From assembly GCA_048594975.1 (NCBI GenBank), contig JBMDXQ010000071.1, positions 28,804 to 92,803 of the forward strand: a DNA stretch of 64,000 nt. The letters are read 5' to 3'. Position 1 is the stretch's first letter, and the number at the start of each line of letters is the position of its first letter. The stretch comes from JBMDXB01 sp048594975. GTDB taxonomy: Bacteria > Acidobacteriota > Vicinamibacteria > Vicinamibacterales > 2-12-FULL-66-21. The notes below the pieces were generated by a model, which did no database searches, was not told the origin of the DNA, and saw only the letters and a program-made list of their open reading frames with translations. Shown here piece after piece: positions 16,403-24,334 of the stretch. Both the position numbers and the translations under genes were made by a program.

Positions 16403-18070
16403 GTGGGACTTTCGCTGCGCCCCGATCGTCTCAAGCGCTACAGGGATCTCACGCGACTGCTCTTCAGGTACGGCCGCGCCGATCTGGTGACGCGCGCCGG
16501 CCTCGACGAGGTCCTGCGCGGCGATCCGGCGATCGCCGAGGACCAGGAAGCTCCGAATCCGGACGGCCTCTCGCGCGACCTCGAACGTCTCGGGCCCGCG
16601 TTCGTCAAGCTGGGGCAGCTGTTGTCGACGCGCGGCGATCTCCTGCCGCCCTCGTATCTCGATGCGCTCGGCCGGTTGCAGGACAGGGTGGAGCCGTTCT
16701 CCTTCGCCGACGTCGAGCGCGTCGTCCAGCAGGAACTCGGGTTCAAGCTCTCGAAGGGGTTCGCGCGGTTCGAGGCGGAGCCGATCGCCGCGGCATCGCT
16801 CGGCCAGGTACACCGCGCCGCGCTGCGTGACGGCCGCGACGTGGCGGTCAAGGTGCAGCGCCCCGACATCGGCGAGCGCGTCGCGGAGGACCTGGCGGTG
16901 ATGGACGACATCGCCGAGTTCCTCGACCGGCACACCGAGAGTGGCCGGCAGTTCGAGTTCGCCGAGACCGTCCGCGAGTTCCGCCGCACGCTGCTGCAGG
17001 AGCTGGACTACCGGCGCGAGGCGCTGAACATGGTCCGGCTCGCCGATAACCTGGCCGGTTTCCCGCGCATCGTCATTCCGCGTCCTGTGGACGACTACAC
17101 GAGCTCGCGCGTACTGACGATGGAGCTCATCGCCGGGCGCAAGATCACGTCGCTCACCCCGCTGATGCGGCAGGACATCGCCGGCGCGCGGCTGGCGACC
17201 GAATTGTTCCGCGCCTACCTGCACCAGATCATCATCGACGGGTTCTTCCACGCGGATCCCCATCCCGGGAACGTCTTCATCACCGAGGACGGGCGCATCG
17301 CGCTGCTCGACCTCGGCATGGTGAGCCGCCTCACGCCGGCGCGGCAGGATCAGCTATTGAAGCTGCTGCTCGCCGTCGGCGAGGGCGACGGCGACCGGGC
17401 GGCAGCGCTGACGCTGGAGATCGGCGAGCCGCGCCGTGAGGTCGACCAGAACGGCCTGCGCCGCCAGGTCCAGGAGCTGGTCGCGCACTACCAGGATGCG
17501 CCGCTCGAGCAGCTGCAGGTCGGTCGGGTGATGCTGCAGATCACCCGTGCGGCGGCCGTGTACGGGATCCGGCCGCCACCCGAGCTGACCATGCTGGCCA
17601 AGACGCTGCTGAACCTCGACGAGGTCGGCAGGACGCTGGCGCCGGACTTCGACGTCAACGGCGCGCTTCGCGACGAGGCCGCGAACCTGATGCAGCGGCG
17701 CATGTGGCAGAGCGCTTCGGCCGGCAGCCTGTTCTCTACCGCCCTCGAGACCAAGGAGTTCCTCGAGAAGCTGCCCGGCCGCGTCAACAGGCTGCTCGAC
17801 GCGGTGACCAGCAACGAGGTGAAGCTGAACGTCGAGCTCGTCGATGAGCAGCTCCTCATCGAGGGCCTGCAGAAGATCGCCAACCGGATCACGCTCGGCC
17901 TGCTGCTCGCGGCGCTGATCCTCGGCGCCGCCATGCTGATGCGCGTGGATACCCCATTCCGGCTGTTCGGCTACCCGGGCTTCGCCATGCTGTTCTTCCT
18001 GGCCGCCGCCGGCGGCGGGGTCTGGCTGGCCGTGAACATCCTGACCAGTGACCGAGCTCCGCGCCGCTGA
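16403..18070 (+). CDS. UbiB/AarF (ABC1) family atypical kinase
   Basis: The 555-residue protein belongs to the UbiB/AarF/COQ8 family, membrane-bound atypical kinase-like ATPases needed for quinone biosynthesis or lipid handling. Family motifs are KLGQLLSTRGDLLPP (KxGQ extension), AAASLGQVHRA with the Ala-rich nucleotide loop, VAVKVQRP with the conserved Lys, and the catalytic HADPHPGNVF followed by LLDLGMV. Two hydrophobic helices (ITLGLLLAALILGAAML and GFAMLFFLAAAGGGVWLAV) anchor the C-terminus. GTG 16403 is chosen because it lies right after TATAAT and gives the normal N-terminus. It overlaps the HAD gene by 23 bases, which suggests coupled translation. Confidence 0.87.
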   Translation: MGLSLRPDRLKRYRDLTRLLFRYGRADLVTRAGLDEVLRGDPAIAEDQEAPNPDGLSRDLERLGPAFVKLGQLLSTRGDLLPPSYLDALGRLQDRVEPFSFADVERVVQQELGFKLSKGFARFEAEPIAAASLGQVHRAALRDGRDVAVKVQRPDIGERVAEDLAVMDDIAEFLDRHTESGRQFEFAETVREFRRTLLQELDYRREALNMVRLADNLAGFPRIVIPRPVDDYTSSRVLTMELIAGRKITSLTPLMRQDIAGARLATELFRAYLHQIIIDGFFHADPHPGNVFITEDGRIALLDLGMVSRLTPARQDQLLKLLLAVGEGDGDRAAALTLEIGEPRREVDQNGLRRQVQELVAHYQDAPLEQLQVGRVMLQITRAAAVYGIRPPPELTMLAKTLLNLDEVGRTLAPDFDVNGALRDEAANLMQRRMWQSASAGSLFSTALETKEFLEKLPGRVNRLLDAVTSNEVKLNVELVDEQLLIEGLQKIANRITLGLLLAALILGAAMLMRVDTPFRLFGYPGFAMLFFLAAAGGGVWLAVNILTSDRAPRR

Positions 18071-18827
18071 TGCCGCGGCCGCGCCGGTGCGCGCGGTCCT
18101 GTTCGATCTCGACGACACGCTCTTCGACCATCGCCACTGCGCGACGGCGTCGCTGCGGTCGTTGCACGGGCGCTACGAGTGTTTTCGCGGCCTGTCCTTC
18201 GAGGAGCTGGAACGGGTGCACCGCGCGCTCCTCGAGGAACTGCACGTGGAGGTGATGCTGGGGCGGGTCAACGTCGACGCGGCGCGGCGCGAGCGCTTCC
18301 GCCGCCTGTTCCTGACGGCGGGCGCCCCCGCGACCGACGCGCTGGCGGCGGAGGCGGCCGCCGGTTACCGGCGCGCGTACCTCGAGGCGCGGCGGGCGAT
18401 TACCGGCGCGGCCGAGCTGCTGGCGCGCGTGCGCGAGCGGGCACGCGTCGTCATCGTGTCGAACAACATCGTGGAGGAGCAGCGCGGGAAGCTGCAGCAC
18501 TGCGGCCTCGACCGCTTCGTCGACGCGCTGGTGGTCTCGGAAGAAGAAGGCATCTCGAAGCCGGACCCGGAGATCTTCCGGCGCGCGCTCGCGCGCGTAC
18601 CGTGTGCGCCGGCCGAGGCCGTCATGCTCGGCGACTCGTGGGCGGCCGATATCGTGGGCGCCCGCGCCGCCGGCATCCGTGCCGTGTGGCTGAACCCCGA
18701 CGGCGCGCCGAGACCGGAGACGGCCGGCGACGTCGTGGAAGTGCGGAGGCTCGAACCGGTCGAGCCGGTGCTGCATGCCCTGTTCGGTCGCGTCGACGCT
18801 CCGGAGGCTCATGCGCATCGGCGTTGA
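18048..18827 (+). CDS. HAD-superfamily phosphatase (subfamily IA)
   Basis: The product is a 259-residue HAD hydrolase. Motif I is LFDLDDTLFDH (nucleophile and acid/base Asp), motif II is VIVSNN, motif III is SKPDPEIF and motif IV is MLGDSWAADI. The insert after motif I is an alpha-helical cap of the C1 type seen in subfamily IA enzymes such as YjjG-like nucleotidases and phosphoglycolate phosphatases. The GTG at 18048 overlaps the ubiB-like gene; a GTG at 18087 is an alternative start. The gene's end overlaps the following sugar kinase by 17 bases. Substrate unknown; the neighbour suggests a sugar phosphate. Confidence 0.83.
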   Translation: MTELRAADAAAAPVRAVLFDLDDTLFDHRHCATASLRSLHGRYECFRGLSFEELERVHRALLEELHVEVMLGRVNVDAARRERFRRLFLTAGAPATDALAAEAAAGYRRAYLEARRAITGAAELLARVRERARVVIVSNNIVEEQRGKLQHCGLDRFVDALVVSEEEGISKPDPEIFRRALARVPCAPAEAVMLGDSWAADIVGARAAGIRAVWLNPDGAPRPETAGDVVEVRRLEPVEPVLHALFGRVDAPEAHAHRR

Positions 18828-19713
18828 CCTGGGCGGCACCAAGACCGAAGTGATCGCGCTGGACGCGCGCGGGGTGGAACGGTTCCGCCGCCGCGCGCCC
18901 ACGCCGTACGGCGATTACCGCGGCACGGTCGCCCTGGTCCAGCGGCTGGTCGATGAGGCGGAGCGCGCGACCGGGGGCGCGACAATCGGGATCGGGATAC
19001 CCGGGACGATTTCTCCAGCGACCGGCGTCGTGAAGAACGCGAACTCCACCTGGCTGAACGGGCGGCCGCTCAAGGAGGACCTCGAGGCCGCGATCGGCCG
19101 CGAGATCCGGATCGCAAACGACGCCAACTGCTTCGCGTTGTCGGAGGCAGTGGACGGCGCCGCGGCGGGGGCGCGGACGGTGTTCGGGGTCATCGTCGGC
19201 ACCGGCACCGGCGGCGGCATCGTCGTCGACGGCCGGGTGCTGGTGGGGCCGAACTCGATCGCCGGGGAATGGGGACACAATCCGATGCCGTGGCCCGAAG
19301 GGGACGAGTGGCCCGGGCCGCCGTGCTACTGCGGGCGCACCGGCTGCATCGAGACGTTCCTGTCGGGTCCGGGTCTGGCGCGCGATCACGAACGGCGCGG
19401 CGGCGGGCGCCTGGACGCGGCGGCGATTGCGGCCGCGGCCGCGCACGGGGAGGCAGCTGCCGCAGCGACGCTCGAACGCTACGAGCACCGGATGGCGCGG
19501 GCGCTCGCCTCGATTGTCAACGTCCTCGATCCCGACGTCATCGTGATCGGAGGCGGCCTGTCGAAGATCGGCCGGCTGTACGAGATGGTGCCGCGGCTGT
19601 GGAGCGAGTACGTCTTCTCCGATACCATGGATACGCGGGTCGTGCCGGCCGTTCACGGCGACGCGAGCGGCGTCCGCGGCGCGGCCTGGCTGTGGACCGC
19701 TACAACAGCGTGA
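18811..19713 (+). CDS. ROK-family sugar kinase (fructokinase/NagK-like)
   Basis: The 300-residue protein is a ROK-family ATP-dependent hexokinase. It shows the ATP phosphate loops DLGGTKTEV and VGTGTGGGIVV, the substrate loop ANSTWLNGRPL and the catalytic Asp in IANDANCFA. The ROK zinc signature is GEWGHNPMPW followed by the Cys cluster CYCGRTGC, with the conserved IETFLSGPGL. The tryptophan-rich loop PWPEGDEWPGP resembles the Mak fructokinase/N-acetylglucosamine kinase branch. It is the third gene of an overlapping trio with ubiB-like and HAD genes. Its 3' end overlaps the convergent bacilliredoxin gene by 61 bases. Confidence 0.87.
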   Translation: MRIGVDLGGTKTEVIALDARGVERFRRRAPTPYGDYRGTVALVQRLVDEAERATGGATIGIGIPGTISPATGVVKNANSTWLNGRPLKEDLEAAIGREIRIANDANCFALSEAVDGAAAGARTVFGVIVGTGTGGGIVVDGRVLVGPNSIAGEWGHNPMPWPEGDEWPGPPCYCGRTGCIETFLSGPGLARDHERRGGGRLDAAAIAAAAAHGEAAAAATLERYEHRMARALASIVNVLDPDVIVIGGGLSKIGRLYEMVPRLWSEYVFSDTMDTRVVPAVHGDASGVRGAAWLWTATTA

Positions 19714-20033
19714 TCGAGGCGATCTGCGGTGATGCCGAAGTGAGACGCTTTCCAGACCGGCCGGCCGTCGCGGAGAAGGATGGCCTGCGGCGTTTCGTGA
19801 CGCACGCCGAGTCGCCTGGCCGCTTCGTCCGAGACGCGGCGGTGGCTCTGCACCGTGATCATCCGGTAGGCTGTCCGCCCGCAATGGCGCGACGCGTGCG
19901 CCCGCAGCTCATCCAGCGCTTCGTGGCTGAGGCCGCACGCACGACTGTGTTTGAAGAGGAGTACCGGGCGCTCATTCGATTCGGCGATCGCCGACTCGAG
20001 CTCGGCAAGGTCGGACACGGGCGTCAGGTTCAT
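19653..20033 (-). CDS. ytxJ: YtxJ-like monothiol bacilliredoxin
   Basis: The 126-residue thioredoxin-fold protein carries FKHSRACGLSHEAL with a single active-site Cys33, matching the YtxJ family in which the motif reads FKHSxxCxIS. Family members are linked to reduction of bacillithiolated proteins. The cis-Pro loop appears as HETPQAILLRDG, normal for thioredoxin folds. The gene is convergent with the ROK kinase and overlaps its last 61 bases. It implies that the host makes bacillithiol or a similar thiol, but no bsh gene is present in this window. Confidence 0.75.
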   Translation of the reverse strand: MNLTPVSDLAELESAIAESNERPVLLFKHSRACGLSHEALDELRAHASRHCGRTAYRMITVQSHRRVSDEAARRLGVRHETPQAILLRDGRPVWKASHFGITADRLDHAVVAVHSQAAPRTPLASP

Positions 20034-20081
20034 GGGTCAGTCGATTGTACGGCACCGCCTTGTCGCCCGCCGAGCGCTGCG

Positions 20082-20145
20082 GTAAGCAACCTTTACGCCC
20101 TTACGCCTTTACCACTGCCACTTACCTCTTTGACCCCTTCCTGGT
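20082..20145. repeat. Pyrimidine-rich TTTACGCC/CTTACC tract
   Basis: The gap between ytxJ and the next minus-strand gene holds imperfect copies of CCTTTACGCC, CTTACGCC, CTTTACCAC, CACTTACC and TCTTTGACC. It is another low-complexity intergenic tract with its own unit. Confidence 0.45.
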
Positions 20146-20436
20146 TCAGCTTGGTGCCTGATGCGAGCGGGTATGGAAGCCCGCGGCCTCCAGCTCCCGC
20201 CTGGCGGAGGCGAACGCCGTCCGGGCCTCGGAACGCACCTCGATGGCCGATAGCAGCCGATCGACGTTGAACATCCGGAAGCGGATGCCCTCCATGTGGA
20301 ACGCGCGAATCGCCTTGACCAGGGCCTCGCACTCGCCGATCAGGCGGTCGCGGTCGGCTGGGGAAAGCTCAGCCTCGAGAAGGGTCATCATCGTTTGAAT
20401 ATGGCCCTGCGCAAGGGAGCGGTGATCGAGGAGCAT
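20146..20436 (-). CDS. Conserved-looking small hypothetical protein
   Basis: The 96-residue protein is not recognised. It is charged, mostly alpha-helical in appearance (HIQTMMTLLEAELSPADRD, then ALVKAIRAFHMEGIRFRMF), has no membrane segment or signal peptide and no Cys pair except a single Cys. Codon usage with GC-rich third positions supports a real gene. A plausible promoter lies about 90 bases upstream. Its neighbours (bacilliredoxin downstream, a chlorite-dismutase-family gene divergent) suggest redox or heme surroundings, but this is inference only. Confidence 0.5.
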   Translation of the reverse strand: MLLDHRSLAQGHIQTMMTLLEAELSPADRDRLIGECEALVKAIRAFHMEGIRFRMFNVDRLLSAIEVRSEARTAFASARRELEAAGFHTRSHQAPS

Positions 20437-20521
20437 CTGAAACTAAGAACGAAGACGCGAGAAGAAGAACACGAAACGCGACCAGAACGACGAGGCTCGA
20501 CAGCCCCTCCGAAGCAACGAC

Positions 20522-20551
20522 TATGTACCCATTTGCGCGGATTTGCGTCAA
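20522..20551 (-). promoter_or_regulatory. Candidate promoter of the small hypothetical gene
   Basis: On the minus strand TTGACG (20551-20546) is followed after 18 bases by TACATA (20527-20522). The start codon at 20436 lies about 85 bases downstream, so there would be a leader. The element lies inside the divergent gap shared with the chlorite-dismutase-family gene. Confidence 0.35.
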
Positions 20552-20563
20552 GATGGCGGCGAT

Positions 20564-21337
20564 ATGACCGAGCAAGCGACGCAGACACCCTCGCCCGCGC
20601 CTGCAACGGGCCGGGCACGTCTGGAGCCGCCGGACATCAGCGAGCACGGCGGGCGGAAAGGCGGGCAGGCGCAGCGATCGGATGAGCGGCTGTTCATGCA
20701 GCTGACCGCGTACGGCGACTGCCGCGACACCGCGGCGGCAATCGCGCAGCTGGCCGCCTCGGGCATCGACGGCGTGCTCTACGAGGACCTGAACGACCCC
20801 CGCGGGATCGCGGTGCTGGCGTTCAGCCGCGATCCGAACTTCTTCGTCGACACCGTCAGGCCGGTCGTGAACCGCGGCGTGTTCGCCGCGCTCACGCGCA
20901 AGCCGGAGTTCACGTTCTTCGGCCGGACCTACGCGCTCGGCTACGAGCCGGATCTCGAGGACGCGCTGTTTGGGCGGCCGCGGCGGACGGTGCTGAATCC
21001 CGCCTGGCGCTGGGCAATGTGGTATCCACTCCGGCGCAACGGCGCATTCGCGCAGCTTCCCGCCGAGCAGCAGCGCGTGATCCTCGCCGAACATGGCGAG
21101 ATCGGCATCCGCTTCGGCGCCGCCGACTACGCGCACGACGTCCGGCTGGCCTGCTACGGCCTGGACCGGAACGACAACGACTTCGTCATCGGCCTGATCG
21201 GCAAGGAGCTTTATCCGCTCTCGGCCGTGGTCCAGGCGATGCGGAACACGCAGCAGACGTCACTCTACCTCGACCGCCTGGGTCCGTTCTTCGTCGGCCG
21301 GGCCGTGTGGCAGGCGGGGCAGGAGGTCAGGTCGTGA
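20564..21337 (+). CDS. Chlorite dismutase family protein, probable coproheme decarboxylase
   Basis: The 257-residue protein belongs to the chlorite dismutase (Cld)/HemQ dimeric ferredoxin-like superfamily. A disordered head (about 1-40) precedes a first half (LFMQLTAYGDCRD to RKPEFTFFGRTYALG) and a C-terminal heme half with WRWAMWYPLRRNG, EHGEIGIRFG, ACYGLDRNDNDFVIGLIGK and the family end TSLYLDRLGPFFVGRAV. The H in EHGEIG fits the proximal heme ligand. The Tyr in YPLRR occupies the place of the Tyr that oxidises coproheme in HemQ (motif Y-P-M-x-K/R-R), so heme synthesis is the likelier role than chlorite detoxification. A cytochrome c gene lies 2.4 kb away. Function is assigned by family only. 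Confidence 0.75.
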   Translation: MTEQATQTPSPAPATGRARLEPPDISEHGGRKGGQAQRSDERLFMQLTAYGDCRDTAAAIAQLAASGIDGVLYEDLNDPRGIAVLAFSRDPNFFVDTVRPVVNRGVFAALTRKPEFTFFGRTYALGYEPDLEDALFGRPRRTVLNPAWRWAMWYPLRRNGAFAQLPAEQQRVILAEHGEIGIRFGAADYAHDVRLACYGLDRNDNDFVIGLIGKELYPLSAVVQAMRNTQQTSLYLDRLGPFFVGRAVWQAGQEVRS

Positions 21338-21347
21338 GCCGGCGGCC

Positions 21348-21483
21348 GCACACGTGCTCCGAGTAGCGGATTCGCGAAGGCGATCGCGGCCGGCCCGCGA
21401 CCTCGCGCAGCGTGCGCTTGCGCTCCTCGAGCGGCCGGCAGCGACTCGCAGTCCAGCGAAAAGAGGTCGAAGACGAAGTCCAC
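21348..21483 (-). pseudogene. Fragment of an ATP-dependent DNA ligase (LigD-type)
   Basis: Two adjacent frames together spell a piece of a LigD-type ligase domain. One frame (21483-21439) gives DFVFDLFSLDCESL, matching the FDLLHLDG strand of the nucleotidyltransferase fold. The next frame (21437-21348) gives RPLEERKRTLREVAGR and RIRYSEHV, matching P-L-x-E-R-R...LRYSEH. About 45 codons remain of some 300. The frameshift and the missing catalytic Lys motif show that it is a relic. Confidence 0.55.
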
Positions 21484-21531
21484 GAGATCACGCCGCGATC
21501 CGCCGCTGAAGGCGTTCTGCAGGGTGCGAGA

Positions 21532-22149
21532 TCAGGACCAGGCGGGCATTTCGGTGCAGGCGGCGCAGACGCGCGGGAGCACGGCAAAGCGCGTCAGCCT
21601 GACGTGCGGCGCCTCGTACTCCTGCGCGACCGGCTCCTCGCGGAGCAGGTCGGTGGTCAGGTACTTCTTGACCGTTCGAGAACTGCCGCGTGAGCAACAC
21701 CCGCGGGTCACGGCGCGCGAGCTCCTCGGACATCCGGAGCGCGGCGGGGAAGCCCCCTTCCTCGCGCGAGACCAGCACGCGGCGCGCGCCGAAGCTCCGA
21801 ACCAGGTCGATGCGCTCGCGGCTCATCCAGTCGGGCATGAAGATCGTCACGTCGTGCCCGAGCGCGCGGCCGATCGCCGCGATCGAGATCCCGCTGTTTC
21901 CGCTACTGGCCTCGGCGATGGGCGCACCCGGCACAATTGCGCCATCGCGGTGCGCGCAACGCAGGATGTGCAGCGCCATGCGGTCCTTGATGCTGCCCGT
22001 CATGTTCAGCTGCTCGGACTTCGCGTAGATGGTCCGGGCTGCGCCCGGTAGACGAAGTCGATGGCAAGGAGGGGTGTGTTACCGACGAGACGCCCCAGGG
22101 ATGCGAAGCAGGCCGCCGTCGGCGCATCAATCGCGGCTGCGTGTGGCAT
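21532..22149 (-). pseudogene. Broken cysteine synthase-like PLP enzyme
   Basis: This is a decayed PLP-dependent beta-replacing enzyme. It starts with SLGRLVGNTPLLAIDFVY, shifts frame at about 22046, and continues YAKSEQLNMTGSIKDRMALH (with the PLP lysine in SIKDR), EASSGNSGISIAAIGRALGH and TIFMPDWMSRERI. At about 21670 the sequence jumps from RQFSN straight to KKYLTTDLLREEP, which belongs near the C-terminus of such proteins, and ends in CAACTEMPAWS. About 100 residues, including the Gly-rich phosphate-binding loop, are missing. The gene cannot make an active enzyme. It lies next to a ligase fragment, so this 0.9-kb stretch is a gene graveyard. Confidence 0.75.
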
Positions 22150-22332
22150 GGCGTTTTCCGATAGAGCCCAACGGGTTTCCGGCGTCTGCGTGTCAAAAGC
22201 ACCGATGTAAATCACGGGTCATGCCACCTGAGCCGGGACCTCGCCGGTGGCTGGCGGCGGGCCGTGGACGGGCCCCCGGCCTCCAAACCGTCCTGGCTCA
22301 CATCCTGCAGGGAGCGGCGGCGGGAGAGGTAC

Positions 22333-22764
22333 ATGGACACTCGTCGGCCATTTGCTGCGACCGCGGCCTTCGCCACTGCACTCTCGGTGTTTTCCGCCGG
22401 CTGCGGCCGCGACGCGACGCCGCCCATCGCGGAGAGCCAGACCGCGTCGCAGGCCCGCACCGACGGCTGCCTCCGTGCAGGCGAGGCCGGCAATACCTTC
22501 GTGCTGACCACCAGCGGCCCCGGTGCCGCGACCTACAACCTCGTGGGAGTGAAGGGGGCCACCCTGCACGATCACACCGGCAAGCAGGTCGAGGTGAACG
22601 GCACGCTCGTCGCTCAGCAGCGGACCGCCAGCCGCGCGGCGGCACCGGCCGAGGACAAGGCGACCGGCACCGCCGGCACTCCGGAGGTGGAGACGCGCAC
22701 CAGCGTGGACATTCGCCAGATCGAAGTGAGCGCGATACGGCGCACCGGCGGCGACTGCCAGTAG
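22333..22764 (+). CDS. Small secreted lipoprotein, DUF5818-like
   Basis: The 143-residue protein has an N-terminal export signal ending in a lipobox-like VFSAGC, so it is probably a lipoprotein. The mature part contains GCLRAGEAGNTFVLTTSG and YNLVGVKGATLHDHTGKQVEVNGTL, which read as a small beta-barrel with a conserved G-C-L start, similar to acidobacterial DUF5818-type proteins. A charged Ala/Thr-rich stretch and a final strand follow. ATG 22333 is chosen because of the good ribosome binding site GGGAGAGG 4-11 bases upstream. Function unknown. Confidence 0.62.
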   Translation: MDTRRPFAATAAFATALSVFSAGCGRDATPPIAESQTASQARTDGCLRAGEAGNTFVLTTSGPGAATYNLVGVKGATLHDHTGKQVEVNGTLVAQQRTASRAAAPAEDKATGTAGTPEVETRTSVDIRQIEVSAIRRTGGDCQ

Positions 22765-22785
22765 CAGTCGCACGGTGAGGTCCAG

Positions 22786-23694
22786 GTGCCGAACCTCAGA
22801 GGCCCGCGCCCGAAACGGCTGACGCCCGAGGAGCGAAAGTCGCTCACGCACGGCGATTTCTGGATCCCGGAGGACGAGCGTGCGATCTACAAGCGCGCGC
22901 TCGAAGCGCTCAACGCCGCGGGCGTGCCGTTCGTGGTCGCCGGCGCCTACGCGATTTACGAGCACACCGGGATCTACCGCAAGACCAAGGACCTGGATCT
23001 TTTCTTCGAGCCGACTGCCGTGCTCCCGGCGGCGCGGGCGCTGCGCGCCGGCGGTTTCACCACTCGCCTCGAAGACGCGCACTGGCTCGCCAAGGCGACG
23101 GCCGGCGAGCACTTCGTCGACCTGATCTACGGGATGGGCAACGGCATCGCGTTCATCGACGACGGCTGGATCCGTCACAGCCGGCCGGGCGTGCTTGCCG
23201 CGACGCCGGTGCGGATCGCGCCGGCCGAAGAGCTGATCTGGCACCGGCTGTTCATCAGCGAGCGCCACCGTCACGACATGTCGGACATCGTCCACCTGTT
23301 TCTCGTCTTCGGCGAGACGCTCGACTGGCGGCGGCTGGTCGATCGCGTCGGCCAGAACTGGCCGCTGCTGCTGTCGCAGATCCTGATGTTCAGCTACGTG
23401 TACCCGGGCTACCGCTCGAACATCCCGGCGTGGGTCCCGCGACACCTCCTCGAGCTCGCATCGGCGCAGGTCGGCGTGGACGAGGACGCGGACATCACCC
23501 GCGGGCCGCTGATCTCCCGATTCAGCTTCACCATCGACGTGCGCGAGTGGGGCTTTCTCGATCCACGATCGGATCTCGTGCGCGCCGCGCGCCACCACTC
23601 CCTGGTCAGGGCGATCACCGAGAGCGACGTCTGGGACGAGCGCGGCGAGGAGCGCGCCGAGCCCCGCGAAGAAACTTCCGCCGAGACGCGGTAG
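22786..23694 (+). CDS. Nucleotidyltransferase-fold hypothetical protein
   Basis: The 302-residue cytoplasmic protein contains VPFVVAGAYAIYEHTGIYRKTKDLDLFF at about 47-74, the G-x-x-A-x...K-D-L-D pattern of minimal nucleotidyltransferases (MNT/AbiEii type) with an Asp pair. The later EELIWHRLFISERHRHDMSDIVHLF resembles the helical part of such proteins, where a conserved K/R...D contacts nucleotide. The acidic C-terminus is probably disordered. GTG 22786 follows the lipoprotein gene by 21 bases, so the two may be co-transcribed. Family members include antitoxin-toxin pairs, but no partner antitoxin gene is present here, so no such role is assigned. Confidence 0.6.
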   Translation: MPNLRGPRPKRLTPEERKSLTHGDFWIPEDERAIYKRALEALNAAGVPFVVAGAYAIYEHTGIYRKTKDLDLFFEPTAVLPAARALRAGGFTTRLEDAHWLAKATAGEHFVDLIYGMGNGIAFIDDGWIRHSRPGVLAATPVRIAPAEELIWHRLFISERHRHDMSDIVHLFLVFGETLDWRRLVDRVGQNWPLLLSQILMFSYVYPGYRSNIPAWVPRHLLELASAQVGVDEDADITRGPLISRFSFTIDVREWGFLDPRSDLVRAARHHSLVRAITESDVWDERGEERAEPREETSAETR

Positions 23695-23770
23695 AATCCG
23701 CGGTACAGCGTTTGATTGGTTCCCGGGCAGGATGCCGGGATTTGCCGGATTTTCATCGACAGGGAGGCCT

Positions 23771-24196
23771 ATGCTGCGCTTGATTTCACCTCGGATGCTG
23801 GTGGTGTCGTTCAGTCTCCTGCTCGCCGGCGCGCTCGCCGCGCCGCAGGTCGCCGGGCAGGCGGCCAAGGAGCCGGCCACGGTGATCCTCAAAGGCTCGC
23901 CGATGGGCGGCGTCAAGTTCGATCACAAGGCCCACACGGCCAAGGACCGTGCCGGCAAGTGCGAGACGTGTCACCACGCATCCAAGCCGGAGAAACCGGC
24001 GAAGGTCCCGAACCAGAAGTGCACCGACTGCCACACCAAGGCGGCGACGCCGCCGATGAAGACCAACACGCAGGCGGCGTTCCACGCCCCCATGGCCAAG
24101 GGCGGCACCTGCATCACGTGCCACCTGGCCGAGAACGCCAAAGGGAAGAAGGCGCCGACCAAGTGCAACGAGTGCCACAAGAAGGAAAACGTCTAG
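23771..24196 (+). CDS. Four-heme periplasmic cytochrome c (class III-like)
   Basis: The 141-residue exported protein has a signal peptide (1-31) and four CxxCH heme sites at 64-68, 84-88, 114-118 and 132-136. Further His residues (52, 55, 69 and 105) can provide sixth ligands, as in the bis-His cytochromes c3/c7. It is Lys-rich, typical of soluble periplasmic electron carriers. The ATG at 23771 follows a strong ribosome binding site AGGGAGGC. It would shuttle electrons between membrane dehydrogenases and reductases. A 2[4Fe-4S] ferredoxin gene follows, separated by a terminator. Confidence 0.87.
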   Translation: MLRLISPRMLVVSFSLLLAGALAAPQVAGQAAKEPATVILKGSPMGGVKFDHKAHTAKDRAGKCETCHHASKPEKPAKVPNQKCTDCHTKAATPPMKTNTQAAFHAPMAKGGTCITCHLAENAKGKKAPTKCNECHKKENV

Positions 24197-24267
24197 GTTG
24201 ACGGTTTTCCGGCAACCCGGGAGGGGGGCCAGCCGGAATCGGCGGCAAAGACCGGCATCACCTCACA

Positions 24268-24310
24268 GGACCGCTGCTTGCATCAGGGCAGGCAGCGGTC
24301 CTTTTCGTTT
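24268..24310 (+). terminator. Rho-independent terminator after the cytochrome gene
   Basis: GGACCGCTGC (24268-24277) pairs perfectly with GCAGCGGTCC (24292-24301) around a 14-base loop and is followed by TTTTCGTTT. It ends the cytochrome transcript and separates it from the ferredoxin gene, which begins 25 bases later. Confidence 0.8.
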
Positions 24311-24334
24311 CTGCTCAGGCGAGGTGTTCGAGAC

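Noticed and set aside
22219..23916. 565-codon minus-strand frame opposite the lipoprotein and nucleotidyltransferase genes
   Set aside because: Spans two plus-strand genes and has no family features.
24197..24267. Structured-looking sequence after the cytochrome gene as a possible riboswitch
   Set aside because: No match to a known riboswitch core; it precedes a plain terminator and follows the gene.
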